Source: Rhizobiales bacterium Ga0077525 (GTDB lineage Bacteria > Pseudomonadota > Alphaproteobacteria > Rhizobiales > Xanthobacteraceae). Taken from it: 64,000 nt of DNA. The position numbers and the translations under genes are program-made. Location: NCBI GenBank assembly GCA_001464835.1, contig LNDS01000029.1, positions 1 to 64,000 on the forward strand, read 5' to 3'. This document shows, one piece after another, positions 27,167 through 37,553 of the stretch (the first letter of the stretch is position 1; each line of letters begins with the position of its first letter). The notes under the pieces were generated by a model, which saw only the letters and a program-made list of their open reading frames with translations, ran no database searches and had not been told where the DNA came from.

Positions 27167-27278
27167 AAACCCGGACGGGGCCGGGAGCAAGTTATATAGA
27201 GAGGTTAGATGGGGATGTCAGCGCCCGCCTGTGCACAGCCGCATTGCGTGCGCGGTTTGCAAAAGCCAGCATGCAAGC

Positions 27279-29378
27279 ATGCGCCCTCTTTCCCTCAATC
27301 CCCTGTTTGCCGCGCTGACCAGCCTGCCCGGCATCGGGCCGAAGCTCGAGGTCCTTTACGGCAAGCTGCTTGGCCGCGAGCAGCCGCGCGTCATTGACCT
27401 GCTGCTGCATATGCCATCCGGCGCCATCGACCGCCGCGCCCGGCCGAGGCTCAACGAGGTGCTGCCCGGCCAGGTCGTCACGGTCGATGTCACGGTGCTG
27501 GAACACAGGCCCTCGCCGCCGAACCGGCCGCGCGCACCCTATCGCGTCGTCACCGGCGACGACACCGACGCGACCTTAACGCTGACCTTCTTTCACGCCC
27601 GCCGCGATTATCTGGAAAAGCTGCTGCCGATCGGCGCCAAGCGCTACGTCTCCGGCACCGCCGAGTTCTATGACGGCCACATGCAAATGGTGCATCCCGA
27701 CCGCGTCGTCGACGAGAAGGGCTTTGCCGATCTGCCTCTGGTCGAAGCGGTTTACCCGCTGACCGAAGGCGTCGGCCTTGGCGTGCTGCGCAAGGCGATG
27801 GACGGCGCCGTGGCGCGTCTCCCCGATATTCCCGAGTGGCAGGACGAGGCCTGGATCTCGCGCGAGCGCTTCCCGCCCTTCATCGAGGCGCTACGCCAGT
27901 TGCACCGCCCGGCCGAGCCGCACGATATCGCGCCGGAAAGCCTGGCCTGGACGCGGCTCGCCTTCGATGAATTGCTCGCCGGCCAGTTAGCTCTCGCCCT
28001 GGTGCGCGCCCACATGCGCCGGCAGGCCGGGCGTGGCTCGTCGAGCGAGGGTACGTTGCGCGCCAAGGTGATGAAGGCGCTGCCTTATGCGCTGACCCAT
28101 TCGCAACAACTCGCCGTCAACGACATCGTCAACGATCTGGCTTTGCCGCAACGCATGCTGCGGCTGCTGCAAGGCGATGTCGGCTCCGGCAAGACCGTCG
28201 TAGCGCTGATCGCGGCGGCGTCCGTGATCGAAGCCGGCCGTCAGGCGGCGATCATGGCGCCCACCGAAATTCTGACCCGCCAGCACCTCGCAACCATAGA
28301 ACCGCTGGCAAAAGCCGCCGGCATTCGCGTTGCGCTGTTGACCGGCCGCGATCGCGGCGGCGAGCGCGAGACTATCCTCGACCGGCTGGTGCTCGGTGAT
28401 ATCGATCTCTTGATCGGCACGCATGCGTTGTTTCAAGAGGATGTCGCGTTTCACGACCTGGCGCTGGCCATCGTCGATGAGCAACATCGTTTCGGCGTCC
28501 ATCAACGTCTGGCGCTGACCAACAAAGGCGACGCGGTCGATGTCCTGGTGCTGACCGCGACGCCGATCCCGCGCACTTTGGTGTTGACTTATTTCGGCGA
28601 CATGGACGTGTCCGAGTTGCGCGAGAAGCCGGCCGGCCGACAGCCGATCGACACCCGCACCATTCCGCTGTCGCGGGTCACCGAGGTCGAGGAAGCGGTC
28701 GGCCGCGCCATCGACGAAGGCCAGCGCGCTTATTGGGTCTGCCCGTTAGTGGAGGATTCGGAAAAAATCGATCTGGCGGCGGCCGAAGAACGCTACCAGG
28801 AACTGCGCCAGCGCTTCGGCAGCAAGGTCGATCTCATCCACGGCAAGATGAAAGCGGCCGAGAAGGACGCGGCGATGGCGCGCTTCGCATCGGGTCAATC
28901 GCAGCTCCTGGTCGCCACCACGGTGATCGAGGTCGGCGTCGATGTGCCGGAAGCCACCATCATGGTGATCGAACACGCCGAACGCTTCGGCCTCGCGCAA
29001 CTGCATCAGTTGCGCGGCCGCGTCGGCCGTGGCTCGGGCAAATCGACCTGTCTGCTTTTATACAAGACGCCGCTTGGCGAGACCGCCAAAGCGCGGCTTG
29101 CCATTTTGCGCGAAACCGAGGACGGCTTCCGCATTGCCGAGGAAGACTTGAAGCTGCGCGGCGAAGGCGACCTGCTCGGCACACGGCAGAGCGGCCTGCC
29201 CGGCTTTCACGTCGCCCGCGTCGAGGTGCATGGCAAATATCTCGGCGCCGCGCGCGACGACGCCGCGCTGATCCTGACGCGCGATCCGGATTTGCAGACC
29301 GAGCGCGGCCAGGCGCTGCGGCAACTGCTTTATCTGTTCGGCAAGGACGAGGCGATCAAGTTGATCCGCGCCGGCTAA
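27279..29378 (+). CDS. recG: ATP-dependent DNA helicase RecG
   Basis: A 699-residue branch-migration helicase that reverses stalled forks and processes Holliday junctions. The N-terminal wedge/OB domain includes LTSLPGIGPKLE at residues 13-24 and VDVTVLEHRP. The helicase core has Walker A GDVGSGKTVVAL near residue 300, DEQHRFG as motif II, TATPIPRTL as motif III and QLRGRVGRG near motif VI; the C-terminal TRG-like hairpin region (EDLKLRGEGDLLGTRQSG) is present. ATG at 27279 opens on RPLSLNPLFA, the usual RecG start. It is divergent from sdhE-mfd with a spacer of about 150 bases. Confidence 0.97.
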   Translation: MRPLSLNPLFAALTSLPGIGPKLEVLYGKLLGREQPRVIDLLLHMPSGAIDRRARPRLNEVLPGQVVTVDVTVLEHRPSPPNRPRAPYRVVTGDDTDATLTLTFFHARRDYLEKLLPIGAKRYVSGTAEFYDGHMQMVHPDRVVDEKGFADLPLVEAVYPLTEGVGLGVLRKAMDGAVARLPDIPEWQDEAWISRERFPPFIEALRQLHRPAEPHDIAPESLAWTRLAFDELLAGQLALALVRAHMRRQAGRGSSSEGTLRAKVMKALPYALTHSQQLAVNDIVNDLALPQRMLRLLQGDVGSGKTVVALIAAASVIEAGRQAAIMAPTEILTRQHLATIEPLAKAAGIRVALLTGRDRGGERETILDRLVLGDIDLLIGTHALFQEDVAFHDLALAIVDEQHRFGVHQRLALTNKGDAVDVLVLTATPIPRTLVLTYFGDMDVSELREKPAGRQPIDTRTIPLSRVTEVEEAVGRAIDEGQRAYWVCPLVEDSEKIDLAAAEERYQELRQRFGSKVDLIHGKMKAAEKDAAMARFASGQSQLLVATTVIEVGVDVPEATIMVIEHAERFGLAQLHQLRGRVGRGSGKSTCLLLYKTPLGETAKARLAILRETEDGFRIAEEDLKLRGEGDLLGTRQSGLPGFHVARVEVHGKYLGAARDDAALILTRDPDLQTERGQALRQLLYLFGKDEAIKLIRAG

Positions 29379-30143
29379 CTATTTCGCAATTACCGGCGAC
29401 TTCGCGGCCTGCGCCGCCTTGGCGGTCGCCGCCAATGAAGCGAGCTTCTTTTGCGCATCGGCGCCGGGCTGCACCATGCCGGCCGACATGATCAGCGTCA
29501 TGGCGGATTCGACACCGATATCCAGTTCGATCAATCGGTCGCGCGGCACGAAGAAGAAAAAACCCGTCGTTGGGTTCGGCGTACACGGCAGGAAGCAAGA
29601 GACATGCTCGCCGCCCGGCAGCCTGTCGGCGATATCTCCACCCGGCGGCTGCGATATAAACACCAGCGACCACATGCCCGGTGCCGGAAATTCCGCGAGC
29701 GCAACCTTGCGAAAGCTTGATCCGGTTTTCGAGAACAAGGTTTCGAAAATCTGTTTCATGGTTTTGTAAACCGGTCGCACGATCGGCATGCGGTTCAACA
29801 GGCTTTCGCCGAGTTCGACCAAAGTCCGCCCAACCAGGTTGGCGGTCAGGAAACCGAGCAACGTCAACGCAAAGAAGGCGATCACCAGGCCGGTGCCGGG
29901 GATCGGCCACGGCAGATAGGTTTCCGGCCGGTAGGCCGCTGGTATGAACGGCCGCACCAGATCGTCCACCCAGTTGATGAACGACCAACTCAGGTACGCT
30001 GTAATCAGCAGCGGCCCGGCCACGACAAGCCCAGTGAGGAAATAATTGCGGATACGCCCGGCGGCGCTGGTCTGCGATGCCGAAGCCACCACTTCAATAT
30101 CCGCGGCGAGTCCGTCGCCCGGTTTTTTCTCGATCTCAGCCAT
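29379..30143 (-). CDS. DUF502 membrane protein
   Basis: A 254-residue protein with two membrane segments after a cytoplasmic N-terminus (YFLTGLVVAGPLLITAYLSW near residue 35; LVIAFFALTLLGFLTANLVG near 90). DUF502 marks are IPGTGLVIA, RMPIVRPVYKTMKQ and FPAPGMWSLVFIS. Function is unknown in bacteria; plant relatives (LCV/COV) affect vascular patterning. The stop is immediately next to the recG stop (convergent). It lies ten bases downstream of glmS on the same strand, so both are probably in one transcript. Confidence 0.93.
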   Translation of the reverse strand: MAEIEKKPGDGLAADIEVVASASQTSAAGRIRNYFLTGLVVAGPLLITAYLSWSFINWVDDLVRPFIPAAYRPETYLPWPIPGTGLVIAFFALTLLGFLTANLVGRTLVELGESLLNRMPIVRPVYKTMKQIFETLFSKTGSSFRKVALAEFPAPGMWSLVFISQPPGGDIADRLPGGEHVSCFLPCTPNPTTGFFFFVPRDRLIELDIGVESAMTLIMSAGMVQPGADAQKKLASLAATAKAAQAAKSPVIAK

Positions 30144-30152
30144 GAAGGTATT

Positions 30153-31979
<1,827 letters not shown>

Positions 31980-32087
31980 TCGCTTGGCGAGCCCCTGCCT
32001 GAATTTACCGTTTACCCGCCGCGATAACGGCGAAGGAAATCAAAACCTGTTGCGTCATGTGTCAGCGGCGGCGCCGCGCGCAGCCAC

Positions 32088-33464
32088 TTATGACTTCTTC
32101 TTGCGCGCCGCCTTGGCCGCGCGGAAGCGCGCCGCCCAGCCTGGCTTGGTCACAGGTTCGGCGCGCTCGAACATCAGCGCATCGCCCGGGACATCCTTGG
32201 TGACGACCGAGCCGGAGCCGATATAGGCGCCATCGCCAATGCTCACGGGCGCGACCAGCGACGAATTGGTGCCGATGAAAGCGCCCTTGCCGATATCGGT
32301 CTTGTGTTTGTCGACGCCGTCGTAATTGCAGGTGATGGTGCCGGCGCCGATATTGGCGCCCTCGCCGACCCGTGCGTCGCCGATATAGGCGAGGTGATTG
32401 GCCTTGGCGCCGTCCTCGATGGTCGAGGCCTTCACCTCGACGAAATTGCCGATGTGAACATCGGTGCCCAGCTTCGCGCCCGGGCGCAGCCGTGCGAACG
32501 GGCCGATCCGCGCGCCCCGGCCGACATGCGCGCCTTCCAGATGCGAGAACGAGCGGATCGTCGCACCGTCTTCGACGGTGACGCCGGGGCCGAATACGAC
32601 GTTGGGCTCGATGGTGACGTCACGGCCGAGTTTTGTGTCGCTCGACAGAAACACCGTTTCCGGCGCGACCAAGGTCACGCCGGCCTCCATCGCCTGCGCG
32701 CGCAGACGGTTTTGCAGCACGCCTTCGGTCTCCGCGAGCTGCGCCTTGGTATTGATGCCGCGCACGTCGTCCTCCGCCGTTTCGATGGCGACGGCTATCA
32801 GCCCCCTGTCGCGGGCGACGGCCACCGCATCGGTGAGATAGTATTCGCTCTTGGCATTGGCGTTGCCGATCTTGTCGAGCAGCGCGAGCGCGTGTCTGCC
32901 GGACAACGCCATCAGCCCGCCATTGACGAAGCCAATTCTACGCTGATCGGGCGTCGCGTCCTTTTCCTCGACAATGGCCGCGAGTTGCTTGCCGTCCATC
33001 ACCAAGCGGCCATAGCCGGAAGGATCCTTCGGCGTAAAGCCGAGCACCGCTACCGCCGCGCCATCGGCCAGCGCCTGGCGCAATTGCGCCAGGGTCTCGG
33101 GTCGCACCAAAGGCGTATCGGCAAACATCACTAGAATGTCGTCAGCGCCGGCTTCGATCGCTTTGCGCGCCGCCAGCACCGCATGCGCGGTGCCGAGCCG
33201 TTCGGTCTGCTCGAAAACCTGTGCCTGTGGTGCAAGCTTGTGCGCCGCGGCGGCGACATCGTCGCGACCGGGCCCGACGACGACCGCGATGTCCGCGCCG
33301 CCGGCTTCGGTCGCCGCGCTCAGGACATGAGCGATCAGGGTACGGCCGCCGATGGCGTGCAGCACCTTGGGCGTTGACGAGCGCATACGGGTGCCCTCGC
33401 CGGCCGCGAGGACGATCGCCAAACAGCTGCGTTGCGGCAAGGTCGAAGCATTCATGCGCGTCAT
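32088..33464 (-). CDS. glmU: Bifunctional GlmU (GlcN-1-P acetyltransferase / UDP-GlcNAc pyrophosphorylase)
   Basis: Converts glucosamine-1-phosphate to UDP-GlcNAc in two steps. The uridylyltransferase half starts with [18 protein letters not shown] near residue 15 and has FADTPLV and GFVNGGLMA. After about residue 250 comes the left-handed beta-helix with hexapeptide repeats ([27 protein letters not shown]), then the acetyl-CoA segment with [19 protein letters not shown] residues ([13 protein letters not shown]) and a basic tail. The 458-residue length is standard. ATG at 33464 has AAAAGG upstream; a second ATG lies three codons in. The pair glmU-glmS is typical of this order. Confidence 0.97.
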   Translation of the reverse strand: MTRMNASTLPQRSCLAIVLAAGEGTRMRSSTPKVLHAIGGRTLIAHVLSAATEAGGADIAVVVGPGRDDVAAAAHKLAPQAQVFEQTERLGTAHAVLAARKAIEAGADDILVMFADTPLVRPETLAQLRQALADGAAVAVLGFTPKDPSGYGRLVMDGKQLAAIVEEKDATPDQRRIGFVNGGLMALSGRHALALLDKIGNANAKSEYYLTDAVAVARDRGLIAVAIETAEDDVRGINTKAQLAETEGVLQNRLRAQAMEAGVTLVAPETVFLSSDTKLGRDVTIEPNVVFGPGVTVEDGATIRSFSHLEGAHVGRGARIGPFARLRPGAKLGTDVHIGNFVEVKASTIEDGAKANHLAYIGDARVGEGANIGAGTITCNYDGVDKHKTDIGKGAFIGTNSSLVAPVSIGDGAYIGSGSVVTKDVPGDALMFERAEPVTKPGWAARFRAAKAARKKKS

Positions 33465-33552
33465 TAGCCTTTTACCGCATTGATTGAAAGCCAGCATTGC
33501 CGGATTCTGCTAATGTTTTCAATGACCTGATTCGCCGTTGATGAGGCAAGGA

Positions 33553-34416
33553 ATGGCCGTTGAACAGGAGACGCCGGAAATCGGGCCGTTGCGCGATAGC
33601 AACGTCTTGTGGCGCGTCAGTCTCTGGGGCGGCGCCACGACCCTAGCGGTGGCTGCGGCCGTTCTGATGACGCAAACCGATATCGGCGCGCAACGCCTGC
33701 AAGTGATGTTTGCGGCCGAACCGGCGACAAAGCCCATCAGCCAGGCCGACTTCGTACCGAGGTCCGAGGCTGATGCGCTCAAGCGCGAGACCTTGCGGCT
33801 CGAAGCCCAGGTGCGTGAACTGGCCGCCGACCGGGAAAAACTCAATGCCCGCATCGCTTCTCTTGAAACCAGCCTTTCGGACGTGACCGGTTCGATCAAG
33901 CGCGAACTGGCCGCCGCCGCGGCCAAACCCGTGGTAGTGCCGGCGACAGTGCCCACCACCCCGGCCCCCACGGGCAGTGCGCCGCAGACGGCGGCGCCGG
34001 CCGCGCTCGAGCCGATCGCCGCCGAGGCAAGAAACGGTCACTCGCTTGGCGGCGAGCCCGCCAGCGACCCGCGTGCGGCGCCCCCGCTTGGCGAACCGAT
34101 CCCGCTGCCGCCAATGCGCGTTGCCGGGGTCGCAACATCGACCAGCGACATCGCCATCGACCTCGGCGGTGCCCGCAGCCTCGAGATCATGCAGCAGCGC
34201 TGGGCGGCGGTGAAAGCCAATTTCGGCCCGCTGCTGAACGGCCTACAGCCTTTGGTCGCGCACGATAGCCGTCCCAACATGATCCCATACCGGCTGATCG
34301 TCGGCCCGCTGCCCAATGCCGCCGCCGCGGCGCAGGTCTGCGCCCGCTTCGCCGCGTCGAAAGTGACATGCCGCTCGACCAAATTCGCCGGCGAGCCGCT
34401 GGCAATCCAGCAATAG
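33553..34416 (+). CDS. Membrane-anchored protein with coiled coil and SPOR-like C-terminus
   Basis: A 287-residue protein. Residues 1-20 are cytoplasmic, residues 22-42 form one membrane anchor (VSLWGGATTLAVAAAVLM), and about 65-115 form a coiled coil (DALKRETLRLEAQVRELAAD onward). A Pro/Ala linker follows, then a C-terminal domain of about 75 residues (MQQRWAAVKANFGPLLNGLQ, YRLIVGPLPNAAAAAQVCAR) that resembles a SPOR domain, which binds denuded glycan strands at division sites. The family is common in Bradyrhizobium-like bacteria. AGGCAAGGA gives a ribosome site for ATG 33553; ATG 33541 is an alternative. Confidence 0.8.
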   Translation: MAVEQETPEIGPLRDSNVLWRVSLWGGATTLAVAAAVLMTQTDIGAQRLQVMFAAEPATKPISQADFVPRSEADALKRETLRLEAQVRELAADREKLNARIASLETSLSDVTGSIKRELAAAAAKPVVVPATVPTTPAPTGSAPQTAAPAALEPIAAEARNGHSLGGEPASDPRAAPPLGEPIPLPPMRVAGVATSTSDIAIDLGGARSLEIMQQRWAAVKANFGPLLNGLQPLVAHDSRPNMIPYRLIVGPLPNAAAAAQVCARFAASKVTCRSTKFAGEPLAIQQ

Positions 34417-34483
34417 ATTTGCTGTCATTGCGGCCGCGCGGCATAGTCGGTCTCGATGCCATGCCGAACGAGGCTGACTTGAT

Positions 34484-34858
34484 ATGAAGCTGTTTCTACC
34501 GAGCGCGCGCGCCACCAATGTCTTGCTGATCGTCGGCTTTGCCGCGCTCGGCTATGCGCTCTATATCCGCTATCTGGCCATCGAACAGTCGGCGGTCGGG
34601 CTGGCCTGCGGCGCCGGGCTCGACACTTGGCTGTGTCTCACGCGCAAAACGGCGACCACCCTGTTCCAGAATTCGGTGTTCGGCATCGCCGCCTTGGCGG
34701 TCGCTGCGATCAACCTGCTGCGGCCGTCGCTTTTGCTGTTTGCCGTGGCGCTGGCGCTCGCCTGCATCGGCGTCGTTCTTTACAACGTCGTCCTGTCGTC
34801 TTTGGCCATCGGACTGTTGATCCTCAGCCTCGCGCGTCGCGAACCCGAACAAGCGTAA
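34484..34858 (+). CDS. Small integral membrane protein, unknown
   Basis: A 124-residue protein with four hydrophobic segments (residues 12-28, 57-77 approximately, 78-98 and 99-115). A loop between the first two holds a cysteine pair, LACGAGLDTWLCLTRK. The layout recalls a small thiol-containing membrane protein, but no named family is recognised. GAGG lies 11 bases before the ATG. It follows the SPOR-like gene on the same strand and overlaps the 3' end of the convergent glucan gene by 35 bases. Confidence 0.75.
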   Translation: MKLFLPSARATNVLLIVGFAALGYALYIRYLAIEQSAVGLACGAGLDTWLCLTRKTATTLFQNSVFGIAALAVAAINLLRPSLLLFAVALALACIGVVLYNVVLSSLAIGLLILSLARREPEQA

Positions 34859-36419
34859 CGGCCAGCGCCGCCAGCATCGTGGCGACCCACAAAGCCTGCC
34901 AGTTGGCGAATGTTTCGTTCAGCACGATATAGGGCACCGACGCCGCCAGCACGGCGGCGGCGGAGATTTCAGCCGCGCCGCGTGCGCCCGAAGGCCGCGG
35001 CACGACAACACTATTCATCAGCAACGGCACCACCGCGGCGGTCAGCGGCGCAAAGGGAAAATCGCGGTAGCGCGGGTCGAACACCAGGCCGAGCGCCACG
35101 ATCAGCGCCAAAAGCATCGTCGCCATCAGGATCACGCCTACTAACAACGTCAGGCGGTCGGTGACGCGGTCATCGGCCGGGCCGATGATGCGCGAAAAGC
35201 GCGGCAGCGCGATGCCGCGCATGACCGCGACGCTGAGCGCCAGCGGCGACAGCACCGCCACCGTCAAGAACGCCAGCGAGCGAACCCAGCCGCTGACATA
35301 CAAACTTTCAATCGGCAGATTGGCCACGCTCAGACCGATCAAACCGCCGCCGGCAATGGCATTGCCGGTCACCGCCAGCCATTGCGCAAACGTCGGCTCG
35401 CCGCTGCGGCCGAAATAGGCCGCGCCGAACACCAGCACGGCGAAAGCGATGCCGCCGGCCGCCTGCATCAGCCAATGCGGATGATTGGACACCGGCTGAC
35501 CGAAGGTGAATTTCGCCTTGTGGTCGGCATCGTCGAACAGGCCCCAGTGCCCGCCGACCACGCCTTCCAGCGCCCGCTTCCACGGCTGGTCGAAGGCTTC
35601 GATGACGTTAACCTTGACGTTGTCGCGCTTGGCCAAGGCGAGCACGTCCTGGATGACCAGCGCCTGGTTGGCCGGCGACGGCAGCGCGCCTTCGCGCATG
35701 CGGCCGGCGCTCGGCCAGCCGACCTCGCCAATGATGACTTCCTTGCCGGCAAACGCCGCCGCCACCTGGCGGCGGATGGCATCGACATGCGCGCCGGCGT
35801 GTTTGGCGGCGATCGGGAAATCCTCCCAATACGGCAGAATATGAATGGTGACGAAATCGACCGCCGCCGCCACGTCCGGGCTGCGCAGCCAGAATTCCCA
35901 GACGTCGGCATAGGTCACCGGCACTTTTACTCGCGCCTTCATCGCCCGGATCATGGCCGCCAGATCCGGGGCCGACATATCGCCGCGCAATAGCACTTCG
36001 TTGCCGACGACAATGGCGCGCACCGTATCCGGATAGCGGTTGGCGATCTCGACCGCCGCCTCGAACTGAATCCTGGTCTTGGCGGCGTTATTGGAAATCC
36101 AGAATCCCTGCAGCACCTTCAGGCCGAGCCGGGCGGCGATCGGGACGACGTGCTCAAGCCCCTGATCGACCGCATAGATGCGGACGCAGTCGGTCAGTTT
36201 CGACAACTGGATCAGGTCGGCCTCGATCTGGGCAGCGGGGATGCTGGTGTTCGGATCGAACGGGGTCTGGGTGCCGCGGAACGGCGCGTATGAAATGCAA
36301 TAGAGCTTTTCACTAACGCCCATCGGCGACTGGGGGACCGGCACCGGGTTTCCCATGAAGAGCCAGCCGGCGGCGATGACGGCCGTCGTGAACATAAGGC
36401 AAACCAGTCCAACGCGCAT
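34824..36419 (-). CDS. ndvC: NdvC-like glucan biosynthesis protein (GH17-like domain plus membrane helices)
   Basis: A 531-residue inner-membrane protein. After a signal anchor (residues 1-22) there is a GH17-like glucanosyl domain beginning KLYCISYAPFRGTQTPFD, with candidate catalytic glutamates in VVGNEVLLRGD (near 140) and IIGEVGWPSAGR (near 232). The C-terminal 200 residues hold about eight membrane helices. This matches Bradyrhizobium NdvC, needed for the beta-1,6 links of cyclic beta-1,3/1,6-glucans involved in osmotic adaptation and symbiosis. The ndvB-like gene lies 1.1 kb away on the opposite strand. ATG 36419 is preferred to an upstream TTG. Confidence 0.85.
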   Translation of the reverse strand: MRVGLVCLMFTTAVIAAGWLFMGNPVPVPQSPMGVSEKLYCISYAPFRGTQTPFDPNTSIPAAQIEADLIQLSKLTDCVRIYAVDQGLEHVVPIAARLGLKVLQGFWISNNAAKTRIQFEAAVEIANRYPDTVRAIVVGNEVLLRGDMSAPDLAAMIRAMKARVKVPVTYADVWEFWLRSPDVAAAVDFVTIHILPYWEDFPIAAKHAGAHVDAIRRQVAAAFAGKEVIIGEVGWPSAGRMREGALPSPANQALVIQDVLALAKRDNVKVNVIEAFDQPWKRALEGVVGGHWGLFDDADHKAKFTFGQPVSNHPHWLMQAAGGIAFAVLVFGAAYFGRSGEPTFAQWLAVTGNAIAGGGLIGLSVANLPIESLYVSGWVRSLAFLTVAVLSPLALSVAVMRGIALPRFSRIIGPADDRVTDRLTLLVGVILMATMLLALIVALGLVFDPRYRDFPFAPLTAAVVPLLMNSVVVPRPSGARGAAEISAAAVLAASVPYIVLNETFANWQALWVATMLAALAVTLVRVRDARG

Positions 36420-36862
36420 ATTCGGCTCAATTCGGAAGTATTGGCGGCAGGCAATCCGGCTCAACCGGCATATAGCGGCGATCCGCGCCTGCCAAGACTC
36501 TTCCGCTCCACCAAAGAGTCCAAAAAGCCGCTTCCAAACCGGCTCAGCCCCGGCCGGCCCTCATCTTAAGCAAGGCTTGCGGAGGCACTGGACAAAGTCG
36601 CGCCACTAAGGCCAAGTTTTGCGGTAGAGGATCGCCCGGGAGAACTGCACGGGCGGGACGATCCGAGAGGCAAACTCCCGTCGAAACGAACCTGAACCTA
36701 AGCCGAACAAACCGACGATCTAAGCTGAGGCTTCCAGAAAGATAATCAAGGCGATCAAGGCCGGACCATTCGGGGCGCCGCAATAGCGTCCCAATCCAGT
36801 CTCAGAGGAGACCGGACTTCGGGCGGACGGCTACCTTCAACACCGGCGGGAAAACACCGTTT
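36420..36862. other. Gene-free 443-bp spacer between divergent glucan genes
   Basis: No coding sequence is supported here. It must hold promoters for the NdvC-like gene (leftward) and the small secreted protein (rightward). A hairpin-capable segment lies at 36629-36665: CGCCCG and CGGGCG, flanked by GGAT and ATCC, around an 11-base loop. No known riboswitch or RNA family is recognised. Confidence 0.5.
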
Positions 36863-37357
36863 ATGACTTCGCTGCGTCAGTTCTTTGCCATGCTCTGCAC
36901 GGCAACCTTTTGTCTCACGGCCACTGCGGCCTTTGCGCAGAGCGGCAAGCCGGCGGAGCCGACACCGCCGAAGGCGGCCACGGCCGAACCGGCCGCCAAA
37001 GACCCCGCTGGCCAGAAAAAGATCGACGAAATCGCCGAGGCGACCCGCAGCCTGACCGGACCTGCCGGCAACCCGGAATGCGTCTGGCTCGGCCGGCGCG
37101 TGGTCAACCTACTGTGGCGCGACGACCTCGACACTGCCTTCCGCCATCTCGACCTTTACGACCGCTTCGGCTGCCCCGGAGCGCATATTCAGGCAACGTT
37201 CAGGTGCCTGGTGCGACAGGGAAACATCGATCCCAAAGCCCAGGAAACCTTGAATGGACGGGTTCACGCCTGCTGGCTCAACCCCGGCCTCGAGCCGATC
37301 GCGGCGGACGCTTCGCCTGCGCCGGTTACCACTTCCGGTGGAACAGCCAAGCCCTAA
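36863..37357 (+). CDS. Small secreted cysteine protein in the glucan locus
   Basis: A 164-residue protein with a signal peptide of about 26 residues (TATFCLTATAAFAQSG). A Pro/Ala/Lys linker runs to about residue 50, then a compact domain of about 90 residues (NPECVWLGRRVVNLLWRDDL, RFGCPGAHIQATFRCLVRQG, VHACWLNPGL) contains four cysteines, likely paired. Homologues in Bradyrhizobium-type genomes are found beside glucan genes, which supports a periplasmic helper role in cyclic glucan synthesis; this is from memory of the family and not certain. It lies 196 bases before the NdvB-like gene on the same strand. Confidence 0.75.
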   Translation: MTSLRQFFAMLCTATFCLTATAAFAQSGKPAEPTPPKAATAEPAAKDPAGQKKIDEIAEATRSLTGPAGNPECVWLGRRVVNLLWRDDLDTAFRHLDLYDRFGCPGAHIQATFRCLVRQGNIDPKAQETLNGRVHACWLNPGLEPIAADASPAPVTTSGGTAKP

Positions 37358-37553
37358 CCACGTTACATCGCGGGGTATCTTTACCCCGCAAACTTGCCTG
37401 CGCCATGCGCGCGTCAAGGACTTGTCATGCGCGTGATTTACTTGAACAGATGCCTACCGCTGAGCTATACTGCGATGCAGCAGAACGAGCTTCGGCTGAG
37501 CCCAGGGGACGGGTTCAAGGGTCTGCCATCCTGCCCCATGTGGTTGTAAAGTT

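Noticed and set aside
36694..36708. GAAC-N7-GAAC, a reverse-strand match to the SOS box, in the glucan spacer
   Set aside because: With eight fixed bases about two chance matches are expected in 64 kb on both strands. No promoter overlaps it and the neighbouring genes have no repair link.
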